64,000 nt of DNA. Source: Pseudomonas sp. NC02. GTDB lineage: Bacteria > Pseudomonadota > Gammaproteobacteria > Pseudomonadales > Pseudomonadaceae. The notes below the pieces were generated by a model, which saw nothing but the letters and a program-made list of their open reading frames with translations, was not told the origin of the DNA and did not search any database. Shown piece by piece: positions 9,480-17,977 of this stretch; the stretch's first letter is position 1, and every line of letters starts with the position of its first letter. A program made the translations under genes and the position numbers. The stretch is taken from assembly GCF_002874965.1 (NCBI RefSeq), contig NZ_CP025624.1, positions 806,001 through 870,000 on the forward strand, read 5' to 3'.

Positions 9480-10925
9480 ATGAACCTCACCCGTCTGCGC
9501 GCCGACGCCCTGGCCGGACTCACCACGTCTTTTGCCTTGCTGCCCGAATGCATCGCCTTTGCCCTGGTGGCTCATCTCAACCCGCTGATGGGCCTCTACG
9601 GCGCATCCATCATCTGCACCCTCACCGCGCTGTTCGGCGGCCGGCCCGGCATGGTCTCCGGGGCCGCCGGCTCGATGGCGGTGGTGATCGTCGCGCTGGT
9701 GGTGCAGCACGGCGTGCAGTATCTGTTGGCCACGGTATTACTGGGCGGGTTGATCATGGTCGCCTTCGGCCTGTTGCGCCTGGGCAAGCTGGTGCGCATG
9801 GTGCCGCACCCGGTGATGCTCGGGTTCGTCAACGGCCTGGCGATCATCATTGCCCTGGCGCAGCTGGAGCATTTCAAGAGCGGTGACACCTGGCTCAGCG
9901 GCACGCCGCTGTACGTAATGACCGGGCTGGTCGCGGCCACCATGGCCATCGTCTACCTGCTGCCGCGCCTGACCCGCGCCGTACCGCCAGCCCTGGTGGC
10001 GATCCTCGGCGTGGGCCTGGCGGTGTACCTGCTCGGCCTGCCGACCCGCACCCTGGGCGACATGGCCCACATCGCCGGCGGCCTGCCGACCTTCGCGTTG
10101 CCGCAGATTCCCTGGACCCTCGAAACCCTGCACATCATCGCGCCTTACGCGATCCTGATGGCCATGGTCGGCCTGCTGGAAACCCTGCTGACCCTCAACC
10201 TCACCGACGAAATCACTGAAACCCGCGGCTACCCGGACCGTGAAAGCGTGGCCCTGGGCGCAGCCAACATGGTCTCGGGCTTGTTTGGCGGCATGGGCGG
10301 CTGCGCGATGATCGGGCAAACCGTGATCAACCTCAGCTCCGGCGGGCGCGGGCGCTTCTCCGGTGTGTTTGCCGGGGTGATGATCCTGTTGTTCATTCTG
10401 TTTCTGTCACCGCTGATCGAGCGCATTCCGCTGGCGGCGCTGGTGGGGGTGATGTTTGTGGTGTCCCAGCAGACCTTTGCCTGGGCGTCCCTGCGGGTGA
10501 TCAACAAGGTGCCGCTCAACGACGTGCTGGTGATCATGGCGGTGACGGTGATTACCGTGTTCACCGACCTGGCGACGGCGGTGCTGTGCGGGATTGTGAT
10601 TGCGGCGCTGAACTTCGCCTGGCAGCAGGCGCGCGAGCTGTACGCGGATGAGCACATGGAAGCGGACGGCAGCAAACTCTATCGGGTGCACGGCACGCTG
10701 TTTTTTGCCTCGACCACGCCGTTTTTGAATCGCTTCGATCCGGCCAACGACCCGGCCCAGGTGACGCTGGATTGCCGTCACTTGAGCTTCGTCGACTATT
10801 CAGCGATTGCTGCGTTGATGACCCTGCGCGAGCGCTACACCAAGGCCGGCAAGCATTTGCGGGTGCTGCACCTGTCCGAGCGCTGCCGCAAACTGCTCAA
10901 GCGCGCCCGGGTGCAGCACGACTGA
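9480..10925 (+). CDS. SulP-family anion transporter with STAS domain
   Basis: This 481-residue protein combines about 11-14 membrane segments (residues 1-370) with a cytoplasmic STAS domain near 400-480 (LDCRHLSFVDYSAIAALMTL). This is the SLC26/SulP plan. Family members carry sulfate, bicarbonate, dicarboxylates or other anions. The start NLTRLRADALAGLTTSFALLPECIAFA holds the conserved helix-1 motif, although the usual Pro-Ala pair is modified. No strong Shine-Dalgarno precedes the ATG. The gene ends just before a strong hairpin shared with the convergent gene. Confidence 0.9.
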   Translation: MNLTRLRADALAGLTTSFALLPECIAFALVAHLNPLMGLYGASIICTLTALFGGRPGMVSGAAGSMAVVIVALVVQHGVQYLLATVLLGGLIMVAFGLLRLGKLVRMVPHPVMLGFVNGLAIIIALAQLEHFKSGDTWLSGTPLYVMTGLVAATMAIVYLLPRLTRAVPPALVAILGVGLAVYLLGLPTRTLGDMAHIAGGLPTFALPQIPWTLETLHIIAPYAILMAMVGLLETLLTLNLTDEITETRGYPDRESVALGAANMVSGLFGGMGGCAMIGQTVINLSSGGRGRFSGVFAGVMILLFILFLSPLIERIPLAALVGVMFVVSQQTFAWASLRVINKVPLNDVLVIMAVTVITVFTDLATAVLCGIVIAALNFAWQQARELYADEHMEADGSKLYRVHGTLFFASTTPFLNRFDPANDPAQVTLDCRHLSFVDYSAIAALMTLRERYTKAGKHLRVLHLSERCRKLLKRARVQHD

Positions 10926-10941
10926 CCGTTGTTGAAGTGCG

Positions 10942-10976
10942 ATGATCGTTCCCACGCTCTGCGTGGGAACGATCAT
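10942..10976. terminator. bidirectional hairpin with 16-bp stem
   Basis: ATGATCGTTCCCACGC at 10942-10957 is perfectly complemented at 10961-10976 around a TCT loop. It lies between the convergent SulP and DUF1311 genes. The stop codon of the minus-strand gene (10973-10975) sits inside the stem. The sequence resembles a palindrome repeated in many Pseudomonas genomes. Confidence 0.7.
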
Positions 10977-11365
10977 GGTCCGACCAGGTTTTCCAGTTCC
11001 TGGGCGCGGGTCTGGGTCATGTCCAGCACGCAGCCGGAGCCGTTGACCTGATCAATAGTGCCGCCGGTGGCCGAGCCGATGAAGCCGCAATTGGCATCGC
11101 GAAACTTGAGCCACTGGCGTTGTACGTCCTGCAACTGCTGCTTGCGGTTGCCTTCCATCGCGGTCATCGCGGTTTTGTAGGCGGTATTCAGGCGCGCGTC
11201 CTGCACCTTGGTTTCCTTGGCGTTGCAATCGACCATGTCGGCGGTGGTGTTGGCACCGTCCATGCATTTTTTCAGGGCCGGGTTCTCATCGGCCGAGGCC
11301 GTGCCGCACAAGGCCAGCAACAGTGCGCCGGCGGCGAAAGGAACAAGCAGGGGGTTACGATTCAT
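10973..11365 (-). CDS. secreted DUF1311 (LprI-like) protein
   Basis: This 130-residue protein has a Sec signal peptide, with cleavage likely after ASA near residue 25. The mature domain has the DUF1311 pattern of spaced cysteines and the QRQWLKFRDANC block. Relatives include LprI-type lysozyme inhibitors, so a periplasmic role in protecting the wall from lysozyme is possible but unproven. An AGGA lies 9 bases before the ATG. Confidence 0.82.
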   Translation of the reverse strand: MNRNPLLVPFAAGALLLALCGTASADENPALKKCMDGANTTADMVDCNAKETKVQDARLNTAYKTAMTAMEGNRKQQLQDVQRQWLKFRDANCGFIGSATGGTIDQVNGSGCVLDMTQTRAQELENLVGP

Positions 11366-11612
11366 TCTGGGTTTTCCTGGTCATGAGTCGGTGTGCAGTC
11401 TAAGACTCGGCCTGCGCAGTTGAGTTTCCAGCCCCGGCGATCTTTATGTAAGAACGCCTCCCGAATTTTCATCCACTGACCCCGGGCATATCCCTGCGCG
11501 ACAGGGCTTGTCTGTGGGCGAAAATTACTTTCATAAAAATTGAAAATACACCCCGGTAATGATTTATGACTTTCACAACCTATTCGACGTGACCCTTTCC
11601 GAGGAGTACCGC

Positions 11613-12962
11613 ATGGCCGCATCACCGGGGTATTGGCTGTTGATCTACGCCGCCATCGCCATCATTGCATTGATCGTATTGATCGCGCGTTACCGGCTCA
11701 ACCCGTTTATCGTCATCACCCTGGTGTCTATCGGCCTGGCGCTGTTGGCCGGGATGCCGGCGGACACGATCATGGGCTCCTACGAGGCGGGCGTCGGCAA
11801 GACGCTGGGGCATATTGCGCTGGTGGTCGCGCTGGGCACCATGCTCGGCAAGATGATGGCCGAGTCCGGTGGCGCCGAGCAGGTGGCGCGCACGCTGATC
11901 AACCGGTTCGGCGAGCGTAACGCGCACTGGGCAATGGTGTGTATCGCGTTCCTGGTGGGGCTGCCGCTGTTTTTCGAGGTCGGTTTTGTGTTGCTGGTGC
12001 CGATCGCGTTTACCGTGGCGCGGCGGGTGGGCGTGTCGATCCTGATGGTCGGCCTGCCGATGGTGGCCGGCTTGTCGGTGGTGCATGCGCTGGTGCCGCC
12101 GCATCCGGCGGCGATGATGGCGGTGCTGGCCTATAACGCCTCGGTCGGGCAGACGGTGCTGTATGCGATTTTGATCGGCATACCCACCGCGATCATTGCC
12201 GGCCCGCTGTACGCCAAATTTATCGTGCCGCACATTCACCTGCCGGCGGAAAACCCGCTGGAACGCCAGTTCATCGACCGCGAGCCGCGCACCCGCCTGC
12301 CGAGTTTCGCCCTGACCATGGGCACCATCCTGTTACCGGTGGTGCTGATGATGATCGGCGGCTGGGCCAACCTGATTTCCACACCGGGCACCGCCTTTAA
12401 CCAGTTCCTGTTGTTTATCGGTAACTCGGTGATTGCGCTGCTGGTGGCGACCCTGGTGAGCTTCTGGACGCTGGGCCTGGCCCAGGGTTTCAACCGCGAA
12501 TCGATCCTCAAGTTCACCAACGAATGCCTGGCACCGACCGCCAGCATCACCTTGCTGGTGGGCGCGGGCGGTGGTTTGAACCGGATTCTGGTGGACGCCG
12601 GGGTCACCAATGAGATCCTCGGCCTGGCCCACGCCTTCAACCTGTCGCCTTTGGTGATGGGCTGGCTGTTCGCCGCGCTGATGCGCATCGCCACCGGCTC
12701 GGCCACCGTGGCCATGACCACGGCCTCAGGCGTGGTTGCACCGGTTGCGATGGGCCTGGGTTATCCCCACCCGGAATTGCTGGTGCTGGCCACCGGCGCG
12801 GGTTCGGTAATCTTTTCCCACGTAAACGACGGCGGCTTCTGGCTGATCAAGGAATACTTCAATATGACGGTGATCCAGACCTTCAAGACCTGGACCGTGC
12901 TGGAGACCCTGATTTCGGTGGTCGCCTTCGGTCTGACTTATGGTTTGTCCTGCATCTTGTAA
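11613..12962 (+). CDS. GntP-family permease
   Basis: This 449-residue membrane protein matches the GntP gluconate/D-serine family (NPFIVITLVSIGLALLAGMP near the start; GSATVAMTTASGVVAP near the end). GAGGAG lies 6 bases before the ATG at 11613, which decides the start over an upstream ATG. It is the first gene of a unit with an RpiR regulator and a D-aminoacylase. The likely cargo is therefore a D-amino acid or N-acyl-D-amino acid, not gluconate. Confidence 0.9.
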   Translation: MAASPGYWLLIYAAIAIIALIVLIARYRLNPFIVITLVSIGLALLAGMPADTIMGSYEAGVGKTLGHIALVVALGTMLGKMMAESGGAEQVARTLINRFGERNAHWAMVCIAFLVGLPLFFEVGFVLLVPIAFTVARRVGVSILMVGLPMVAGLSVVHALVPPHPAAMMAVLAYNASVGQTVLYAILIGIPTAIIAGPLYAKFIVPHIHLPAENPLERQFIDREPRTRLPSFALTMGTILLPVVLMMIGGWANLISTPGTAFNQFLLFIGNSVIALLVATLVSFWTLGLAQGFNRESILKFTNECLAPTASITLLVGAGGGLNRILVDAGVTNEILGLAHAFNLSPLVMGWLFAALMRIATGSATVAMTTASGVVAPVAMGLGYPHPELLVLATGAGSVIFSHVNDGGFWLIKEYFNMTVIQTFKTWTVLETLISVVAFGLTYGLSCIL

Positions 12963-12977
12963 CCCGGAGCCGAACCG

Positions 12978-13838
12978 ATGGACATCCTCTACCAGATCCG
13001 CGCCCGCCAGGATTCCTTCAGCGCCGGCGAAGGGCGTATCGCCAAGCTGATGCTCGATGATGTCGGCTTTGCAGCGTCCGCCAGCCTGGAAGAATTGTCC
13101 CAACGGGCCGAGGTCAGCACCGCCACCTTGTCGCGTTTTGCCCGCAGCGTCGGCTGCCGCGACCTGCGTGACCTGCGCCTGCAACTGGCCCAGGCCAGCG
13201 GTGTCGGCAGCCGTTTCCTCGACCCGGCGGGCCTGCCGGAGCAGTCGGCGTTTCACCGGCAGATTCTCAGCGATATCGAGGCGACGTTGCGCCGGCACCT
13301 GTCCGGTTTCAACCAGCGCAGTTTTGTCGACGCCGTGAGCCTGCTGGGCAATGCGCGGATGATCCACGCGTTCGGCATGGGCGGGCCGTCGAGCCTGTGC
13401 AGCGACGAGTTGCAAGTGCGCCTGGTGCGCCTGGGCTACTCGATCAACGCCTGCCACGACCCGGTGATGATGCGCGTGACCGCCGCCACCCTGGGGCCGG
13501 AGCATGCGCTGATCGTCTGCTCGCTGACCGGCATCACCCCGGAGGTATTGGGCGTGGTGGCGCTGGCGCGCAACTACGGCGCAAAAATCATCGCCATCAC
13601 CCTGCCGGACTCCCCGCTGGCGCAGTTGGCCGACGTGCTGCTGCCGCTGCAACCGGCCGAAACCAGTTTTATCTACAAGCCAACGGCGGCGCGCTACGGA
13701 ATGCTGTTGGCCATCGACGTGCTCGCCACCGAGCTGGCCTTGGCCATGCCGGATGACAACCAGGAACGCCTGCGACGGATCAAGCTGGCCCTGGACGATT
13801 ATCGCGGCGGCCCTGACAGCCTGCCGCTTGGAGATTGA
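12978..13838 (+). CDS. RpiR/MurR-family regulator (HTH + SIS)
   Basis: This 286-residue regulator has the RpiR-type HTH in about residues 1-77 (SLEELSQRAEVSTATLSRFAR) and a SIS sugar-isomerase-like domain in about 125-250, which binds the effector. It starts 15 bases after the permease and is followed after one base by the D-aminoacylase gene, so it most likely controls its own operon. A GGAG precedes the ATG. Confidence 0.9.
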   Translation: MDILYQIRARQDSFSAGEGRIAKLMLDDVGFAASASLEELSQRAEVSTATLSRFARSVGCRDLRDLRLQLAQASGVGSRFLDPAGLPEQSAFHRQILSDIEATLRRHLSGFNQRSFVDAVSLLGNARMIHAFGMGGPSSLCSDELQVRLVRLGYSINACHDPVMMRVTAATLGPEHALIVCSLTGITPEVLGVVALARNYGAKIIAITLPDSPLAQLADVLLPLQPAETSFIYKPTAARYGMLLAIDVLATELALAMPDDNQERLRRIKLALDDYRGGPDSLPLGD

Positions 13839-13839
13839 G

Positions 13840-15303
13840 ATGAAGTACCACACGCTGATCCGCCAGGCGCTGATCATTGATGGCAGCAACACCCCCGGCT
13901 ATGTCGCCGATGTGGCAGTGCACGAGGGCCGTATCGAGAAGATCGGCGACCTGTCCCGGGACAGCGCCGAGCATGAAATCGACGCTGCCGGGCGCGTATT
14001 GGCGCCGGGGTTTATCGACGTGCACACCCACGACGACACGGTGGTGATCCGTCACCCGCAGATGCTGCCCAAGCTGAGCCAGGGCGTGACCACGGTGATT
14101 GTCGGCAACTGCGGCATCAGCGCCTCGCCCGTGAGCTTGCAGGCTGATCCGCCGGACCCGATGAACCTGCTGGGCACCGCCGAGGCCTTTGCCTACCCAC
14201 GGTTCAGCGATTACCGGGCGGCGGTGGAAAACGCCCACCCGGCCGTCAATGTGGCGGCGCTGATCGGCCACACCGCGCTGCGCAGCAACCATATGGACGA
14301 CCTGCACCGTACCGCCACGCCGGGTGAAATCACCGCGATGCGCGCGCAGTTGCAGGAGAGTCTGGCGGACGGTGCCCTGGGTTTATCCACCGGGCTTGCA
14401 TACGCCAGCGCCTTCAACGCCGAGACCGATGAAGTGCTGCAGTTGAGTGAAGAACTGACGGCGTATGGCGCGGTGTACACCACCCATTTGCGCAGCGAAT
14501 TCGAACCGGTGCTGGAGGCGATGGACGAGGCTTTTCTGATCGGCCGGCATGCCAAGGCGCCGGTGATCATTTCCCACCTCAAGTGCGCGGGCGCCGGTAA
14601 CTGGGGGCGCAGTCCGCAGTTGTTGGCCTCGCTGGAACACGCGGCGAAGACCCACCCGGTGGGCTGCGATTGCTACCCGTATGCGGCCAGCTCTTCGACC
14701 CTGGACCTCAAGCAAGTCACCGATGCGTTTCGCATCACCATCACCTGGTCTGCGCCGCATCCGGAAATGGGCGGGCGGGATCTGCAGGATATCGCCGCCG
14801 AGTGGGCGGTGCCGCTGATGGACGCCGCACGCCGCCTGCAACCCGCCGGGGCGGTGTATTACGGGATGGACGAGACCGACGTGCAGCGCATCCTGGCGCA
14901 TCCGCTGTCGATGATTGGCTCGGATGGTTTGCCGGAAGATCCGTTTCCTCATCCACGTCTGTGGGGCGCGTTTCCCCGGGTACTGGGGCATTTCAGCCGG
15001 GACCTTGGCTTGTTCCCGCTGCACACCGCCGTGCACAAGATGACCGGACTGTCGGCGGCGCGCTTTGGCCTGGCCGGGCGCGGTGAGATCCGTGAAGGGC
15101 ATTGGGCCGACCTGGTGCTGTTTGATCCGTTGCGGGTGCGGGATGTGGCGGACTTCAAAGAGCCGCAGCGCGCGGCGGAAGGGATTGACGGTGTGTGGGT
15201 CAACGGCGTGCTCAGCTACAGCGACGGGCAGGCCAACGGGCAGCGTCCCGGACGATTCCTGGCGCGCAGCGGAGATTTGCGAAAGGGTTTTGTCACTCTA
15301 TAG
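13840..15303 (+). CDS. N-acyl-D-amino-acid deacylase (D-aminoacylase)
   Basis: This 487-residue amidohydrolase has the metal-binding HxH at His62 and His64 in GFIDVHTHDD, then HLKCAGAGNWGRS and GCDCYPYAASSS, the D-aminoacylase signatures. It hydrolyses N-acyl-D-amino acids to the free D-amino acid. The ATG at 13840 lies one base after the regulator's stop. The frame is open further upstream inside the regulator gene, but that extension is not credible. The operon implies uptake and deacylation of the substrate. Confidence 0.92.
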   Translation: MKYHTLIRQALIIDGSNTPGYVADVAVHEGRIEKIGDLSRDSAEHEIDAAGRVLAPGFIDVHTHDDTVVIRHPQMLPKLSQGVTTVIVGNCGISASPVSLQADPPDPMNLLGTAEAFAYPRFSDYRAAVENAHPAVNVAALIGHTALRSNHMDDLHRTATPGEITAMRAQLQESLADGALGLSTGLAYASAFNAETDEVLQLSEELTAYGAVYTTHLRSEFEPVLEAMDEAFLIGRHAKAPVIISHLKCAGAGNWGRSPQLLASLEHAAKTHPVGCDCYPYAASSSTLDLKQVTDAFRITITWSAPHPEMGGRDLQDIAAEWAVPLMDAARRLQPAGAVYYGMDETDVQRILAHPLSMIGSDGLPEDPFPHPRLWGAFPRVLGHFSRDLGLFPLHTAVHKMTGLSAARFGLAGRGEIREGHWADLVLFDPLRVRDVADFKEPQRAAEGIDGVWVNGVLSYSDGQANGQRPGRFLARSGDLRKGFVTL

Positions 15304-15332
15304 TGGCTGCTCTCAAACACGGAGCAATCGCC

Positions 15333-15701
15333 ATGCACTTAGGAAAAGTCACCCCCATCTTGCGCAGTTTCGACGAGGCCAAAACGTTGGAGTTCTACGT
15401 CGACTTCCTGGGGTTCAAGGTCGATTGGCAGCACCGGTTTGAAGACAACTTTCCGCTGTACCTGCAGGTGTCGCTGGGGGGCTGCGTGCTGCACTTGTCC
15501 GAGCACCATGGCGATTGCACGCCAGGTGCGGCGGTGCGGATTCAGGCTCAAGGGTTGGAAGCGTACCAGCAACAATTGCTGGCCAGGAATTACCGCAACG
15601 CCAAGCCCGGTATTGAAGACACGCCGTGGGGCAGCCGCGAGATGAGCATCAGCGACCCGTCTGGGAACCGGTTGGTGTTTGTTGAAGAAGTAGCGGTTTA
15701 A
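15333..15701 (+). CDS. VOC-superfamily (glyoxalase/bleomycin-resistance) protein
   Basis: This 122-residue protein has two beta-alpha-beta-beta-beta units, with SFDEAKTLEFYVDFLGFKVD at the start and SISDPSGNRLVFVE at the end, typical of bleomycin-resistance and related VOC proteins. Members bind a metal or sequester an antibiotic. Which applies here is unknown. It follows the D-aminoacylase by 29 bases and might be co-transcribed. Confidence 0.85.
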   Translation: MHLGKVTPILRSFDEAKTLEFYVDFLGFKVDWQHRFEDNFPLYLQVSLGGCVLHLSEHHGDCTPGAAVRIQAQGLEAYQQQLLARNYRNAKPGIEDTPWGSREMSISDPSGNRLVFVEEVAV

Positions 15702-15712
15702 ACCCGTTCCAA

Positions 15713-15844
15713 TGTGGTGAGGGAGCTTGCTCCCGTTGGGCTGCGCAGCAGCCCCAAAACCAGGCGCCGGGTTTACCTGAACGGTCTCGGTTGTCTGGAC
15801 TGGGGCCGCTACGCGGCCCAACGGGAGCAAGCTCCCTCGCCACA
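15713..15844. repeat. second-type REP pair
   Basis: TGTGGTGAGGGAGCTTGCTC at 15713 is matched in inverted order up to 15844, and the central bases are also partly palindromic. This is a different Pseudomonas REP family from the four pairs upstream. It separates the convergent VOC and chemoreceptor genes. Confidence 0.8.
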
Positions 15845-15873
15845 GTTTGAGGGTGCTTGCGTTGAAGGTGTGT

Positions 15874-17793
15874 TTACACCCGGAAATGGCTGACCATCTG
15901 CTGCAACTGCCCGCCCAAACGCGCCAGTTCCACACTCGACTTGGCCGTCTCGTCACTGGCCGCTGCCGTCTGCTCCGACACGTCCCGCACATTCACGATG
16001 CTGCGGCTGATCTCTTCCGCCACGGCACTCTGCTGCTCGGCGGCTGCGGCGATCTGCTGGTTCATCGACTGGATATTCGACACCGTACGGGTGATGTTTT
16101 CCAGTGACACACCGGCCTTGCGCGTCAGTTCGACGCTGCTGTCGGTGAGGCTGCGGCTGTTGTTCATCACGGCGGCCACTTGCTGGGTGCCGTTCTGCAA
16201 ACCGGCCACCAGGCCTTCGATTTCTTCGGTGGATTTCTGGGTGCGCTGGGCCAGGCCGCGCACCTCATCGGCGACCACCGCAAAACCGCGACCGGCTTCA
16301 CCGGCACGGGCGGCTTCGATGGCGGCGTTGAGCGCCAGCAGGTTGGTCTGCTCGGCCACGGCCTTGATCACGTCCATCACGCTGCCGATCTTGTTGCTCT
16401 CTTGTTGCAGGTGCGTCATGGCGTCGGTGGAGCGCGCCACTTCAGCTGCCAGGCGTTCGATCTGGGCGATGGCTTCGGCCACCACTTTGTCACCGGCACG
16501 GGCTTCGCCGTCGGCGGCCGAGGCAGCCTGGGACGCTTGTTCGGCGTTGCGTGCGACTTCCTGCACGGTGGCAGTCATTTCGTGCATGGCGGTGGCCACT
16601 TGATCGGTCTCGATCTTCTGGCTGTTGACCCCGGCGCTGGTCTGTTCGGTCACGGCTGACAGCTCTTCGGCGGCAGCGGCGATCTGGGTCACGCCGTCGC
16701 GGATGCCGCTGATCAGTTCACGCAGGGTGGTGCCCATGCGCTGAATGCCTTGCTGCAACACGCCGAGTTCGTCGCGGCGGGTCACCTGGATGTTGTGGCT
16801 AAGGTCGCCGGAAGCGATGCGCTCCACCACCGCGAGGGTCTCGCGCAATGGGCGGGTGATCTGGCGGGTGATGATCACGGCCGCCACGATGCCCACCAGC
16901 AAGGCCAGCAATGTGCTGATCAGTTGCAGGCTGCGGGCCTGGGCGCTTTCGGCGTCGCGGCGTTGCAGCTGGATGTCGTACAGCTTGTCGCTGATGGTCA
17001 CGATGTCGGCACCCTGGGTGGTCATTTCTGCCCGGGCCGAGACGATGTTGACGTTGGCTGCCTTGTAGTTCTGGACGGCGCTGCGATAGGCGCCGAGGGC
17101 GGTTTCCAGGGCCGTCAGTGCAGGCTGTTGGCTGGCGCCAAACGCTGCGTGCAGGCCTTTCAGACCGTCGATGGCTTTCTCGATCTGCGCGGCGGCACGG
17201 GCTTCAGTCTCGGCGTTGACGTTGCCGGTGTAGCCGCGCACTTCGTAGCGGGCCAACTGGAACTGTTCCTTGGCGCTGGTCACGGCCTCGAACTGGGCAA
17301 AGCGCTCGGTGCTCTCGGGCATCTGGCGCACGCTGGCGTCCAGGGCACTGATCTGCGCATTGGCGATGTCAGCCTTGTCGCCCATGACCTGGCGCGCGGC
17401 GTTACCGTTGCGGTAGGCCTCGCGCATTTTGTTCAAGGACTGCTGGTAAGCGGTGATGATCGCTTTTTGCTCATTGAGCAGCTTGAGGTTGTCCGGGCTC
17501 TTGAAGCTGTCCAGCAGCTTCTGTTGCTGGGCCACAAAACTGTCGAGGTTGGTCTGCACGTTTTGCGCCACGGCTTCGTCGCCGTTGGCCAACATGTATT
17601 GCAGGCGCACGATGCGCAGTTTGGTCAGCGAAGCGTTGAGCTGGGTGATGTCGCTCATCCAGTTGCTGCGGTCGATCAGGCCGCCCAGGCTGGTCCAGCC
17701 GGTGAGCGCGAGGATCGAGGTGAGGACCAGTACCAGGCCGAAGCCCAGGCCCAGTTTCATGTTGACGCTGATGTTGCCGAACCAACTATTCAT
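15874..17793 (-). CDS. methyl-accepting chemotaxis protein
   Basis: This 639-residue chemoreceptor has TM1 at about 13-32, a helical-bundle periplasmic sensor of about 250 residues, TM2 at about 290-312, a HAMP domain to about 365, and the signalling hairpin [19 protein letters not shown] near 480. It would pass ligand signals to CheA/CheW. The start at 17793 is preceded by GGAG. An ATG 33 bases further upstream is possible but weaker. No C-terminal CheR-tethering pentapeptide is seen. The ligand is unknown. Confidence 0.93.
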   Translation of the reverse strand: MNSWFGNISVNMKLGLGFGLVLVLTSILALTGWTSLGGLIDRSNWMSDITQLNASLTKLRIVRLQYMLANGDEAVAQNVQTNLDSFVAQQQKLLDSFKSPDNLKLLNEQKAIITAYQQSLNKMREAYRNGNAARQVMGDKADIANAQISALDASVRQMPESTERFAQFEAVTSAKEQFQLARYEVRGYTGNVNAETEARAAAQIEKAIDGLKGLHAAFGASQQPALTALETALGAYRSAVQNYKAANVNIVSARAEMTTQGADIVTISDKLYDIQLQRRDAESAQARSLQLISTLLALLVGIVAAVIITRQITRPLRETLAVVERIASGDLSHNIQVTRRDELGVLQQGIQRMGTTLRELISGIRDGVTQIAAAAEELSAVTEQTSAGVNSQKIETDQVATAMHEMTATVQEVARNAEQASQAASAADGEARAGDKVVAEAIAQIERLAAEVARSTDAMTHLQQESNKIGSVMDVIKAVAEQTNLLALNAAIEAARAGEAGRGFAVVADEVRGLAQRTQKSTEEIEGLVAGLQNGTQQVAAVMNNSRSLTDSSVELTRKAGVSLENITRTVSNIQSMNQQIAAAAEQQSAVAEEISRSIVNVRDVSEQTAAASDETAKSSVELARLGGQLQQMVSHFRV

Positions 17794-17943
17794 CGCATTC
17801 CTCCAGGAACAGATTTGCGGGTACATCCGGTTGCTGGAAGTAGCGACCAGCCGATGGGTAGTCAGGAGGTATCGGCAGCCCTGGCGAGAGCTGAAACGGT
17901 TTTTTCGTGAGGGGAAGATTTATGGACCGTGAGCGACGAGCGG

Positions 17944-17974
17944 TCGCACCGCCCTCATGCAGAGGGCGGTGCGA
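17944..17974. terminator. 13-bp hairpin after the giant toxin gene
   Basis: TCGCACCGCCCTC (17944-17956) and its exact complement (17962-17974) flank an ATGCA loop, three bases past the minus-strand stop at 17978. There is no clear T-run, so its role as a terminator is likely but not certain. Confidence 0.5.
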
Positions 17975-17977
17975 GGG

